From positions 1 to 18,956 of the forward strand of contig CAZXCK010000083.1 of assembly GCA_964639225.1 (NCBI GenBank): a stretch of 18,956 bases of DNA, read 5' to 3'. Both the position numbers and the translations under genes were made by a program. The notes beneath the pieces were generated by a model. The model was not told the DNA's origin. It saw nothing but the letters and a program-made list of their open reading frames with translations, and searched no databases. The stretch is from CAZXCK01 sp964639225. Lineage in GTDB: Bacteria > Chloroflexota > Anaerolineae > Aggregatilineales > Phototrophicaceae. Shown piece after piece: positions 1 to 7,472 of the stretch (the first letter of the stretch is position 1; every line of letters starts with the position of its first letter).

Positions 1-1239
1 GATGTCCTGGCGGTCGTTCGGCTCCGGGATGGTCTTGTCGCTGGTGCGCTTAATCATCTCCGCCTGCCGGATGAGCGCCTGCCGCTGCTCGTCGGTGCTT
101 ACACGGACGATGATGATGGCGATCACTTCCAGCAGGCGAATCGTCACCGCCACGTCGCTGGCGCTGTGCTGCCGAATCTGGTTGAACGCCTCGTCAACAA
201 CCCCCTGGAATGTCACCGTGTCGCTGATGACGCGCAGTTCGCCGTCGGCGTCGTAGTAGTACCCGGCGGGGATGGTGCGCTCGGCCAGGTCGGCCAGCGT
301 CGTGCCCAACTGGTCCAGGCAGGCGATGGCCGTGAACGGGTCGTTGATGCCCGGCGACAGTGCCCTCACGGCGATCTCCACCAACTGCTCGATCAGAAAC
401 TCCACATCCTGAAGCCGCAGCCGCCCCGCCCCCAGCGTAATCGCGTTGTGGACGGCCTTCTCGATGTCCTCGTCCAGCCGGTCCGCCGGGTACACCAGCA
501 CCATCTCGCTGCCTTTAGCGACGAAATCGCCCGGCCTGTACTCCATCTCTAACAGCAGATCGTGCTCGCTGGCGACGCGCTTCAGGTGGCCGTAGTCCAG
601 GGCCTGCAGGTAGCCGCTGGACTGGGCATTGATGGCGGCGCGGTTGTCGCTCAGGTCGTCGGGGATGTCGTGCTCGTGGCGCAGTTCGTACTCGTAGGGC
701 GAGCTTTCGGATTCGCGGGAAAACAGCCGCTCGATGCTGGCTTCCAGTTCACCGCCGATCCTGGCGATCAGGTTCTGCGCCTGGATCATCGACGACACAT
801 GATGAAAGAAGAAGATCAGCACGCCCAGGCTGGCAATCGCCAGCGCCAGCGCCAGCGTCACCGACAGATGCGGCACAAACGACAGGTCATCGGTGCTGCG
901 GATGAAGCGCAGAATCAGCAGGCAGTAGGTGAAAATCGAGACGAACGTCCCCAGCACGATCTGGTTGCCCCGGTCGCGCATGAAGTTGCTCAACAGTCGC
1001 GGCCCCAACTGCGACGATGCCAGCGACAGCGTGGCAATGGTGATCGAAAAAGCCACGCCCGCCACCGAGATCATCGAGCCGGCAATGGTGGACAGTACCG
1101 CCCGCGCACCGTCCGGGCTGCCGGTGTAAAGCCACGATAGCGCCGATGTCGAAATGTCCGGCTCGCGGTTGTCGATCGCCAGCATGACCGCCGCCAGCAG
1201 CCCGGCGGCCACCACCATCAGCGCCGGTATAAACCAGAA
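1..1239 (-). CDS. DUF2254 family predicted membrane protein (partial at both ends)
   Basis: Reading the minus strand from 1239 to 1 gives 413 codons with no stop. The start lies in the adjacent N gap and the stop lies off the window. In fragment numbering, hydrophobic segments occur at about 1-22, 48-74, 94-111 and 124-147, followed by a soluble C-terminal region. That region carries ALSPGINDPFTA at 293-304, the motif I recognise as typical of DUF2254 proteins. The family is usually a little over 400 residues, so little is probably missing at either end. Function is not established; these are predicted inner-membrane proteins. It is divergently oriented from mltG across the gap. Family assignment is fairly secure; any physiological role would be a guess. 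Confidence 0.85.
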
Positions 1240-1339
1240 NNNNNNNNNNNNNNNNNNNNNNNNNNNNNNNNNNNNNNNNNNNNNNNNNNNNNNNNNNNNN
1301 NNNNNNNNNNNNNNNNNNNNNNNNNNNNNNNNNNNNNNN
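1240..1339. other. Assembly gap (100 N)
   Basis: Exactly 100 N, the conventional placeholder for a gap of unknown length. It hides the start codon and promoter of the minus-strand DUF2254 gene and possibly part of the region upstream of mltG. The true distance between the two flanks is unknown. Confidence 0.98.
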
Positions 1340-1427
1340 TATTGCTTATAGTTTAACATGTAATCGCTGTTAATCGTCGAAAAGACGCCGCCCGCCAGCG
1401 CTCGGCCCACGCCCGGCCTACGCGGGT

Positions 1428-1457
1428 CTGTTAGCCGCTGCCGCCTGCGGGTATACT
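1428..1457 (+). promoter_or_regulatory. Candidate promoter of mltG
   Basis: A good -10 box TATACT lies at 1452-1457, 40 bp before the mltG start codon. The matching -35 is weak (CTGTTA at 1428-1433, 18 bp spacing). Identified by eye only. Confidence 0.3.
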
Positions 1458-1497
1458 GGCGGCATATTGTGAACCAGCGTAAGGAAAGCGTCTACCG

Positions 1498-2598
1498 GTG
1501 GACCGTACACTCAGGATTATCGCAGCCTTTTTTGTCGTCATGCTGTTTTTGCTGGTGGCCGGGTTCAGTCTGCTGCTGCTGGCGACCGACGGCGACATCG
1601 CCGGTGGCGTGCGCACGGTCTGGCTGCGCGTTCAGCTCGCCTCGCGCCAGGACGACCTCGACCGCGCCATCAGCGACGACGACACGCCCATTCGCTTCAC
1701 CGTGCAAAGCGGCGACACCGCGACCGCCATCGGTCGCCGTCTGCAGGAACAGGGCCTCATCACCGACGCCGGGCTGTTCCGCGATTACGCCCGCCTGGAA
1801 CGGCTCGACGTGCGCCTGGAAGCCGGGACGTACTTCCTCAACCACACCATGAGCATCCGCGACATCGCCAACGCGCTCACCGACTCGCGCTTCAGCCAGA
1901 TCGTGTTCACCATTCTGCCCGGTCATCGCATCGAAGAAGTGGCGGACAACATCGACCGCAACCCGTTCTTCGCCTTCACCGGCGACGACTTTCTGGCGGT
2001 CGTCGGTCCCGGCGCGGACATCCCCGCCGACTTCGCCGCCGCCGTCGGTCTGCCGCCGGGCGTGTCGCTGGAAGGCTTCCTGTTCCCGGATACGTACTCG
2101 CTGCCGCCGGAAGTCACGCCGCTGATGCTGCGCGATACGCTGCTCAACGCTTTCGATGCCACCGTCGATGCGTCGCTGCGCGCCCAGGCGGCGGAGCAGG
2201 GCTTCACCCTGTACGAAATGGTCACGCTGGCATCCATTGTCGAGCGTGAGGCCGTCCACAGCGAGGAATCGCCGCTTGTCGCCAGTGTGTACCGCAACCG
2301 GCTGGCGACCCCCGGCTGGCGGCTCGACGCCGACCCGACCGTACAGTATCCGCTGGGCGGCCCCGGCAACTGGTGGCCGGGCATCACCCGTGCCGATTAT
2401 CAGGGCGTCGTCTCGCCGTACAACACCTATCGCAACCTCGGACTGCCGCCCACGCCCATCGCCAACCCGTCGCTGACCGCCATCCGCGCCGCCATCAACC
2501 CGGAACCCAGCCCCTATTTCTTTTTCCGTGCCGACTGTCGCGGCGACGGTTATCATGATTTCTCGGTAACGTATGAAGAACACAGCGCACTTTGTTAG
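1498..2598 (+). CDS. mltG: Endolytic murein transglycosylase MltG (YceG-like)
   Basis: 366 residues. MltG is a membrane-anchored lytic transglycosylase that cuts nascent glycan strands and is thought to terminate peptidoglycan polymerisation. One N-terminal membrane helix (about 7-29) is followed by a LysM-like region (about 64-130) and the YceG catalytic domain. The catalytic glutamate is E249 in LASIVERE, equivalent to the conserved Glu of E. coli MltG. Other family signatures are DADPTVQYPLG (278-287), SPYNTYRNLGLPPTPIANP (306-324) and the C-terminal TYEEH (358-362). The start is GTG at 1498, preceded by AAGGAAAG at 1481-1488 with 9 nt spacing. Length is normal for the family. The stop lies just upstream of a lipoprotein gene on the same strand. 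Confidence 0.95.
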   Translation: MDRTLRIIAAFFVVMLFLLVAGFSLLLLATDGDIAGGVRTVWLRVQLASRQDDLDRAISDDDTPIRFTVQSGDTATAIGRRLQEQGLITDAGLFRDYARLERLDVRLEAGTYFLNHTMSIRDIANALTDSRFSQIVFTILPGHRIEEVADNIDRNPFFAFTGDDFLAVVGPGADIPADFAAAVGLPPGVSLEGFLFPDTYSLPPEVTPLMLRDTLLNAFDATVDASLRAQAAEQGFTLYEMVTLASIVEREAVHSEESPLVASVYRNRLATPGWRLDADPTVQYPLGGPGNWWPGITRADYQGVVSPYNTYRNLGLPPTPIANPSLTAIRAAINPEPSPYFFFRADCRGDGYHDFSVTYEEHSALC

Positions 2599-3571
2599 CC
2601 AACCGGTGTTCAGCGGTGTGCTAAAGCCGCCGATTTTCGCCATAAGCGAGGCGCTCATTCGCCTTTTTGGTGCTTTGCGCCGAAAAAAGCATGGGGGTCA
2701 CGGGGATTCCCAACCCCCGTGCGGGAGCGCGAGGGCAGCGCCCTCGCCCAAGAGTTGCGCGTTTTTCGTGGTTATCTTACTCGTCCTGCTGGCCGGGTGC
2801 GTCGGCGTGCACGCCGAGTCGCCAGCACGGATCGCGCTGCTGGCCCCGTTCGAAGGCCGCTACCGGGAGATCGGCTACGGCGCGCTGTATCCGGCGCGGC
2901 TGGCCCTGGACGATCTCGACCGCTCCGATGTGACGCTGCTGCCCATCGATGACGGCGGCTCTGCTGCCAGCGCCACCGACCGCGCCCGCGCGCTGGCCCT
3001 CGACCCGTTGGTGAAGGCGGTCATCGTCCTGGGTTATGACGCCGCCGCACCCCAAACACTGGACGCCTTCGGCGATCTGCCGGTGATCGTCGTCGGGAAC
3101 TGGCGCACCGCGCCGCTGAACGCGAATCAGTTCGCGCTGGCGCTGCCGCCCGGCGAGGTGGATTCTGAGCGCCTCGACGTGACTCGCGCCGCCCGCCTCG
3201 ATGCGCCGCTGACCGGTGGCGAGGTGCTGGCGCTGGAAGGCTTTCGCCGACTGCGCGCCGACCTGACCGGCGTCACGGTGATCTCTGCGGGCAGCCTGCC
3301 CGGCGCGGATTTCACCGCGCGCGTCATGGCCAGTGACCCGTTCGCCGTCGAGCCGGGCCTGCTGGCGACACTGGTCTACGACGCGGTAAGCGTGGCCACG
3401 CACGTCATCGACGGGCCGCGCATGGCCCGCGCGCAGGTCGCGGAGAAACTGCGAGGTGTGGACTTCGCCGGGCTGAACGGTCGCATCCGCTTCGACGAGT
3501 CCGGCCAGTGGCGCGATGCGCCGCGCAACGTCTTCTGCTACGATGCAGCGCGCCAGCTCGTTGGCTGTTGA
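2573..3571 (+). CDS. Putative lipoprotein with type I periplasmic-binding-like fold (start uncertain)
   Basis: The open frame from ATG 2573 encodes 332 residues and overlaps the end of mltG by 26 nt. Residues 63-76 form a hydrophobic stretch ending in a lipobox (LLAGC, Cys76). The mature part begins with ARIALLAPFEGRYREIGYG (about 85-103), which resembles the N-terminus of LivK-type substrate-binding proteins and of the LpoA-like penicillin-binding-protein activators. It ends with a typical LVYDAV segment. The mature protein (about 257 residues) is short for that fold and seems to lack much of the second lobe. The first 60 residues look like translated intergenic repeat DNA. More likely starts are TTG 2675 (giving an RRKK n-region) or GTG 2768, but neither has a convincing ribosome-binding site, so I give the outer limit. 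Ligand unknown; a cell-wall role is suggested only by the neighbouring mltG. Confidence 0.65.
   Translation: MKNTAHFVSQPVFSGVLKPPIFAISEALIRLFGALRRKKHGGHGDSQPPCGSARAAPSPKSCAFFVVILLVLLAGCVGVHAESPARIALLAPFEGRYREIGYGALYPARLALDDLDRSDVTLLPIDDGGSAASATDRARALALDPLVKAVIVLGYDAAAPQTLDAFGDLPVIVVGNWRTAPLNANQFALALPPGEVDSERLDVTRAARLDAPLTGGEVLALEGFRRLRADLTGVTVISAGSLPGADFTARVMASDPFAVEPGLLATLVYDAVSVATHVIDGPRMARAQVAEKLRGVDFAGLNGRIRFDESGQWRDAPRNVFCYDAARQLVGC
2671..2747. repeat. Palindromic (REP-like) element, three adjacent hairpins
   Basis: Three inverted repeats follow one another. TGCTTT 2671-2676 pairs with AAAGCA 2686-2691. CACGGGG 2699-2705 pairs with CCCCGTG 2715-2721 (9 nt loop). GCGAGGGC 2729-2736 pairs with GCCCTCGC 2740-2747 (3 nt loop). 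The last two are perfect. This looks like a dispersed intergenic palindromic repeat rather than coding sequence. It lies between the mltG stop and the lipobox of the next gene. Only one copy is visible here, so dispersal is inferred. Confidence 0.6.
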
Positions 3572-3577
3572 TTGACC

Positions 3578-4894
3578 TCAGATGCCTAGCACATCATAGA
3601 ACAGCGGCAGCGGCTCGGCGGGTTCATCGCCGATGACAACAGCGCGCGTCAGCCAGTCCCGCGCCGCGTCCAGGCGGGCCGGGTCGTTGGCGTGGATGGT
3701 CGCCAGTGGCTGCCCCGCTTCGACTGTGTCGCCGACGTTGACATGCACGCGCACTCCCACCGCCAGATCAAGTGAGTCGCCTTTTTTCTCGCGGCCCGCG
3801 CCCAGTTCAAAGGCGGCCTGCGCCACCGCATCCGCCGCTGCCTGCTGGACAATGCCGCCGCGCTCGGCTGGCATGGTGACAATTGACCGGGCCTGTGGCA
3901 GCTTTTGCGGATCGCCAACAATCGCCATGTCGCCGCCCTGCGCCGCCACCATTTCGCCAAATTTCGCCAGCGCCGCGCCATCGTCCAGCTTTTGCGCCAG
4001 CTCCACTTTCGTCGTGGCGATGTCCGTCCACGACTCGCCGCGCCCAGCCAGCCGCAGCATATGCGCCGCCACTTCCAGGCAGTGTTCGCGCAGGTCGGCT
4101 GGACCGCCGCCGCGCAACGCCTCGATGGCCTCGGCGACTTCCAGTGCGTTGCCCACCGCTTCGCCCAGCGGCTGGTTCATATCACTGAGGAGCGCGACCA
4201 CGTCGCGCCCGGCCCGCTGGCCGATGTCGATCATCAGCCGGGACAGTTCCGCAGCCGAGTCCAGGTCTTTCATGAAGGCGCCGCTGCCCACTTTGACATC
4301 GAGTACGATGCCGCTGGCACCGGCGGCCAGCTTTTTGCTCATGATGCTGCTGGCGATGAGTGGAATGCTGGGCACGGTGGCTGTCACGTCGCGCAGGGCG
4401 TAGAGTTTGCCGTCGGCGGGAGCCAGGTCTTTCGTCTGGCCGCACAGCACCAGCCCGATGCGCTGTGCCTGCTCGGTGAACTGGCGTTCGCTGAGGTTGA
4501 TGTTAAAGCCGGCAATAGCTTCCAGCTTGTCGAGTGTGCCGCCGGTGTGGCCCAGGCCGCGCCCGCTCATCTTGGCGACTGGCACACCGCAGGCTGCCAC
4601 CAGCGGCAGGACCACCAGCGACACTTTATCGCCCACGCCGCCGGACGAGTGCTTATCTACCACATAGGGCGCGATGGCCGACAGGTCCATCTGGTCGCCG
4701 GAATGCGCCATTGCCAGCGTCAGCGTGGTGACTTCGCGGGTGTCCATGCCACGCAGCAGAATCGCCATCAGCAGGGCCGCCGCCTGATAATCCGGAAGAT
4801 CATCGCGTGTATAAGCGTCTATAAACCAGTTGATCTCGTCATCGCTCAGGGCTTGCCCATCACGTTTTTTACGAATAATATCTACAGCGCGCAT
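3578..4894 (-). CDS. Pyrimidine-nucleoside / thymidine phosphorylase
   Basis: 438 residues, normal for the family. It catalyses phosphorolysis of thymidine, uridine or deoxyuridine to base and (deoxy)ribose-1-phosphate in nucleoside salvage. Key signatures are KHSSGGVGDK (81-90, phosphate site), the family signature SGRGLGHTGGTLDKLE (110-125), and DVTATVPSIPLIASSIMSKK (169-188, base/phosphate-binding loop). The C-terminal domain includes the GREKKGD stretch typical of the family. I chose ATG at 4894 because GGAG lies 8 nt upstream on the minus strand and the protein then begins MRAVDIIRKKRDG, a typical N-terminus. A longer open frame extends upstream but would run antisense through the next gene. 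Substrate range (Pdp versus DeoA) cannot be fixed from sequence alone. Its stop is 6 nt from the lipoprotein stop (convergent). Confidence 0.93.
   Translation of the reverse strand: MRAVDIIRKKRDGQALSDDEINWFIDAYTRDDLPDYQAAALLMAILLRGMDTREVTTLTLAMAHSGDQMDLSAIAPYVVDKHSSGGVGDKVSLVVLPLVAACGVPVAKMSGRGLGHTGGTLDKLEAIAGFNINLSERQFTEQAQRIGLVLCGQTKDLAPADGKLYALRDVTATVPSIPLIASSIMSKKLAAGASGIVLDVKVGSGAFMKDLDSAAELSRLMIDIGQRAGRDVVALLSDMNQPLGEAVGNALEVAEAIEALRGGGPADLREHCLEVAAHMLRLAGRGESWTDIATTKVELAQKLDDGAALAKFGEMVAAQGGDMAIVGDPQKLPQARSIVTMPAERGGIVQQAAADAVAQAAFELGAGREKKGDSLDLAVGVRVHVNVGDTVEAGQPLATIHANDPARLDAARDWLTRAVVIGDEPAEPLPLFYDVLGI
4853..4881 (+). promoter_or_regulatory. Candidate promoter of the membrane methyltransferase gene, inside the phosphorylase 5' end
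   Basis: TTGCCC at 4853-4858 and TAATAT at 4876-4881 are separated by 17 bp, each matching four of six consensus positions. It would give a leader of roughly 43 nt before ATG 4931 and lies within the coding start of the opposite-strand gene. Found by eye. Confidence 0.35.
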
Positions 4895-4930
4895 GAATCC
4901 GTCTCCAGAAGTAAAGAGCGTAACCATCTC

Positions 4931-4939
4931 ATGATACCA
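4931..4939 (-). promoter_or_regulatory. Candidate extended -10 promoter of the nucleoside phosphorylase gene
   Basis: On the minus strand this reads TGGTATCAT, an extended -10 (TGn plus TATCAT). It sits about 37 bp before the phosphorylase start codon at 4894 and overlaps the first codons of the divergent methyltransferase gene. No good -35 is seen, which an extended -10 can tolerate. Confidence 0.3.
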
Positions 4940-5539
4940 GTTCTCCTCGTTATGCTGATATATGGAATCGTCCACAGCCTGCTGGCTGCCCGTAGCGTCA
5001 AGGCTGCTTTTCGGCGAACCTTCGGCGAACGCGCCTATCACGGATTGTACCGTCTGATTTATAATGTGGTCGCGGTGGTGGCCATCGCGCCGGTCGCGCT
5101 GTTGGTGGTGTTCCGCCCAGGCGATACGGTGTGGCAGGTTGACCTGCGCTGGGAACTGCCGCTGTTGGCGATCCAGGCACTGGGGCTGGTGGGCTTTTTG
5201 CTGGCACTGGCGAAGATTGACCTGGGGCGCTTCGCTGGAACCCGGCAGTTGCGCGCCTATCTCAATGACGAGCCGCTGCCGCTGCCACCCGAAAGCCTGC
5301 AGACTGGTGGCGTTTATGGCTGGGTGCGGCATCCGCTGTATCTGTTTAGTATGATGGTCATCTGGCCTGTGACGACCATGACCGAGGCTTATCTGGGCTT
5401 CTGCATCGGCACGACGATCTACTTCCTGGCGGGTTCGTATTTTGAGGAACGGCGTATGGTGCGCGAGTTTGGCCAGTCCTACCGCGATTATCAGGCGCGT
5501 GTGCCCTGGCTGCTGCCGCTGCCCCGGCTTCGTAGCTGA
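4931..5539 (+). CDS. Isoprenylcysteine/phospholipid methyltransferase-like membrane protein
   Basis: 202 residues, largely hydrophobic, with likely membrane segments at about 2-20, 37-57, 70-90 and 140-165. The C-terminal half carries the SAM-binding signature of the ICMT/PEMT superfamily: GWVRHPLYLF (about 131-140), and later the EERR pair followed by FGQSYRDYQARVPWLLP. In characterised relatives these parts bind S-adenosylmethionine and orient a lipid-like substrate. In bacteria the substrate of most such proteins is unknown, so no specific reaction is claimed. The start at 4931 was chosen because the frame upstream is antisense to the phosphorylase gene; the ribosome-binding site is weak (AAGAG about 13 nt upstream). 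Divergent from the phosphorylase gene with only 36 bp between start codons. Confidence 0.8.
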   Translation: MIPVLLVMLIYGIVHSLLAARSVKAAFRRTFGERAYHGLYRLIYNVVAVVAIAPVALLVVFRPGDTVWQVDLRWELPLLAIQALGLVGFLLALAKIDLGRFAGTRQLRAYLNDEPLPLPPESLQTGGVYGWVRHPLYLFSMMVIWPVTTMTEAYLGFCIGTTIYFLAGSYFEERRMVREFGQSYRDYQARVPWLLPLPRLRS

Positions 5540-5563
5540 TTTTTATCGTTTTCTGATGTTAAC

Positions 5564-5582
5564 GTAACGCCAAATGCGTTAC
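5564..5582. promoter_or_regulatory. Small perfect inverted repeat upstream of the dsbA-like gene
   Basis: GTAACGC (5564-5570), loop CAAAT, GCGTTAC (5576-5582). It lies 25 bp downstream of the methyltransferase stop and 29 bp before the next start codon. There is no U-tract, so it is a poor terminator; a regulator-binding site or RNA hairpin is possible. Confidence 0.35.
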
Positions 5583-5611
5583 AGTCTGAGCCGTACCTTT
5601 AGGAGAACAAG

Positions 5612-6307
5612 ATGGATAAGAAGAAAAAACAGCAGCAGATGATGATTGTCGGCGCGGTGGCCGTTGTGGCGATTGTCGGCGCGATCATTGCCATTATTGT
5701 TTCCAGCCAGCCCGCCGCAGCCAGTGGTATTGACTTTGTCGAACTGCACCACGAGCGGCAGCCAGATGGCGGTTTTGTGTTGGGTGACCCCGACGCGCCA
5801 ATTACGATTGTCGAATTCGCCGATTTCCTTTGCCCCTTCTGCCAGGGTTACAAGCCGACGATGAACGAATTCGTGCGTGAGCAGGTGGTCACCGGGCGTG
5901 CGCGTTACGAATATCGTATGCTGCCGACACAGCAGCAGTCGTCGTATCTGGCGCAACTCGCCGAATGCGCAGCCGAGCAGCGCGAAGCCGGTTTCTGGTA
6001 TGCTTACGATGAGTTGTTCGCTATGGCATCCAGCGGCTCGATCGACCGCGATGCCGTCGGGCGCGACCTGGCGAACCGGTTGGACATCAATTACACCGAG
6101 CTGCTGACGTGCAGCCAGGATGCGGAGCAGGTTTTCACCGATCAGGAACTGGGGCGCAATAACGGCGTCACGGGGACACCCGCCGTGCGGATGCGCATCA
6201 ATAATGGTGCGCTGCAGGTTGTCGCACCAGGCCGTGAGGGTGGTCCGGTTCCGCTGGCCGAGCTGATCGCCGTCGTCGAGATGGCGCAGTCGCTGGCGGA
6301 CCAGTAG
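5612..6307 (+). CDS. DsbA/BdbD-like membrane-anchored thiol-disulfide oxidoreductase
   Basis: 231 residues. The N-terminus is short and basic (MDKKKKQQQ), followed by one membrane helix (about 11-31), then an extracytoplasmic thioredoxin-fold domain. The active site is CPFC (74-77) in the context EFADFLCPFC, and the cis-proline loop is GVTGTP (185-190). This combination is typical of DsbA-family proteins (DSBA-like thioredoxin domain) that make or reshuffle disulfides in exported proteins. Two further cysteines, C119 and C167, could form a structural disulfide. The start ATG 5612 has AGGAG at 5601-5605 with 6 nt spacing. No DsbB- or VKOR-like partner is visible in the window. The gene is followed by a rho-independent terminator, so it probably ends its transcript. 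Confidence 0.88.
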   Translation: MDKKKKQQQMMIVGAVAVVAIVGAIIAIIVSSQPAAASGIDFVELHHERQPDGGFVLGDPDAPITIVEFADFLCPFCQGYKPTMNEFVREQVVTGRARYEYRMLPTQQQSSYLAQLAECAAEQREAGFWYAYDELFAMASSGSIDRDAVGRDLANRLDINYTELLTCSQDAEQVFTDQELGRNNGVTGTPAVRMRINNGALQVVAPGREGGPVPLAELIAVVEMAQSLADQ

Positions 6308-6332
6308 ACCTTTCCCGAACCAGGCATATCAC

Positions 6333-6382
6333 GCGGACCCCGCAGCACGGCGTATCATCCGGCTGTGAGGGGTCCGCTTTTT
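6333..6382 (+). terminator. Rho-independent terminator after the dsbA-like gene
   Basis: GCGGACCCC (6333-6341) pairs with GGGGTCCGC (6369-6377) and is followed directly by five T (6378-6382). Further pairings CAGC/GCTG and CGG/CCG extend the stem inward. It separates the dsbA-like gene from mtnA. Confidence 0.85.
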
Positions 6383-6419
6383 GTTCTTATCGCGCAGCGA
6401 TACGGAAGGATTGAGAGAC

Positions 6420-7469
6420 ATGCGTACAGTAGACTGGCAGGATGACGCAGTTATTCTGATCGATCAGAAGGTGCTGCCCTGGAAGCTCGAACAGGTGGCG
6501 CTGCGTGACTACCGGGCGGTAGCGGCGGCTATCACCGACATGACCGTGCGCGGCGCGCCCGCCATCGGCGCGACGGCAGCTTATGGACTGGCGCTGGCTG
6601 CCCGGCAGAGCCAGGCGAGCACCGTCGCGGAACTGATTGCCGATTTGCAGCAGGCCGCCCAGGTCCTCAAGGACGCCCGCCCGACGGCTGTCAATCTGGC
6701 GTGGGCGGTGGATCAACTGCTGGCGCTGGCCACCGCCGACCGTTACAGCACGCCAGATGCGCTGCGTGTGGCTATGCTGGCGGCGGCGCAGCGTATCGCC
6801 GATGACGATGTAATCGCCAACCAGAAAATGGGCATGTATGGCGCGGCGCTCATCACCGAGGGCAGCACGGTGATGCATCACTGCAACACGGGCGCGCTGG
6901 CGACCGTCGATCATGGCACGGCGCTGGGTGTCATTCGCAGCGCCCACGAGCAGGGGACTGCCTTCCATGTGCTGCTGGACGAGACCCGGCCACGTTTGCA
7001 GGGGTCGCGACTGAGCGCCTGGGAACTGGAACGGCTGGGCGTCAGCTATGACATTATCGCCGACACCGCCGCCGGCTATTACATGCGCCGGGGCGAGGTC
7101 AGCATGGCGATTGTGGGCGCGGACCGTATCGCCGCCAATGGCGACGTGGCCAACAAGATCGGCACGTATCAGGTGGCGGTGCTGGCGCACGCGCACGGGA
7201 TTCCATTTTACGTGGCGGCTCCGACATCGACGGTCGATCTGTCGCTGCCGGATGGCGATCATATTCCGATTGAGCAGCGCGACAAGGACGAGGTGCTGGC
7301 GCCTTACGGCTGCGAACTGGCCCCGGCGAACTTCAAAGCGCGCAATCCGGCCTTCGACATCACACCTAACCAGTACATAACCGGCATCATCACCGAGTGT
7401 GGCATCGCCAGCCCGGATTATCAAACCAGCCTGCGCGCGATGGTCAATGCGGGGCAGGGGACTTCCTAG
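6420..7469 (+). CDS. mtnA: Methylthioribose-1-phosphate isomerase
   Basis: 349 residues. MtnA converts 5-methylthioribose-1-phosphate to 5-methylthioribulose-1-phosphate in the methionine salvage pathway, cytoplasmic. It belongs to the eIF2B alpha/beta/delta-like family. Visible signatures are RGAPAIG (44-50), MHHCNTGALAT with catalytic Cys155, and GADRIAANGDVANKIGTY with catalytic Asp235 (233-250). The C-terminal NPAFDITP and ITGIITECG are also family-typical. I chose ATG 6420 because GGAAGGA (6404-6410) lies 9 nt upstream; an in-frame ATG 39 nt earlier has no such site. Some MtnA-like proteins act on related sugars (ribose-1,5-bisphosphate, 5-deoxyribose-1-phosphate), so the substrate is likely but not proven. 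It converges with the ATPase gene with 3 nt between stops. Confidence 0.93.
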   Translation: MRTVDWQDDAVILIDQKVLPWKLEQVALRDYRAVAAAITDMTVRGAPAIGATAAYGLALAARQSQASTVAELIADLQQAAQVLKDARPTAVNLAWAVDQLLALATADRYSTPDALRVAMLAAAQRIADDDVIANQKMGMYGAALITEGSTVMHHCNTGALATVDHGTALGVIRSAHEQGTAFHVLLDETRPRLQGSRLSAWELERLGVSYDIIADTAAGYYMRRGEVSMAIVGADRIAANGDVANKIGTYQVAVLAHAHGIPFYVAAPTSTVDLSLPDGDHIPIEQRDKDEVLAPYGCELAPANFKARNPAFDITPNQYITGIITECGIASPDYQTSLRAMVNAGQGTS

Positions 7470-7472
7470 CGC

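Noticed and set aside
562..1140. Plus-strand frames of 60-190 codons in the first 1.2 kb
   Set aside because: They are antisense to the DUF2254 gene and read as Gln/Arg/His-rich nonsense.
1492..2658. A 388-codon minus-strand frame opposite mltG
   Set aside because: No family resemblance and no ribosome-binding site; mltG on the plus strand has all its catalytic motifs.
3905..4930. N-terminal extension of the methyltransferase frame upstream of 4931
   Set aside because: It is antisense to the phosphorylase gene and has no membrane or methyltransferase character; the family-like protein begins at MIPVLLVML.
4895..5332. N-terminal extension of the phosphorylase frame upstream of 4894
   Set aside because: It is antisense to the methyltransferase gene, and the family's usual N-terminus begins at MRAVDIIRKK with a GGAG site before it.
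6381..6419. Earlier in-frame start for mtnA
   Set aside because: It lies in the terminator tail with no ribosome-binding site, while ATG 6420 is well placed after GGAAGGA.
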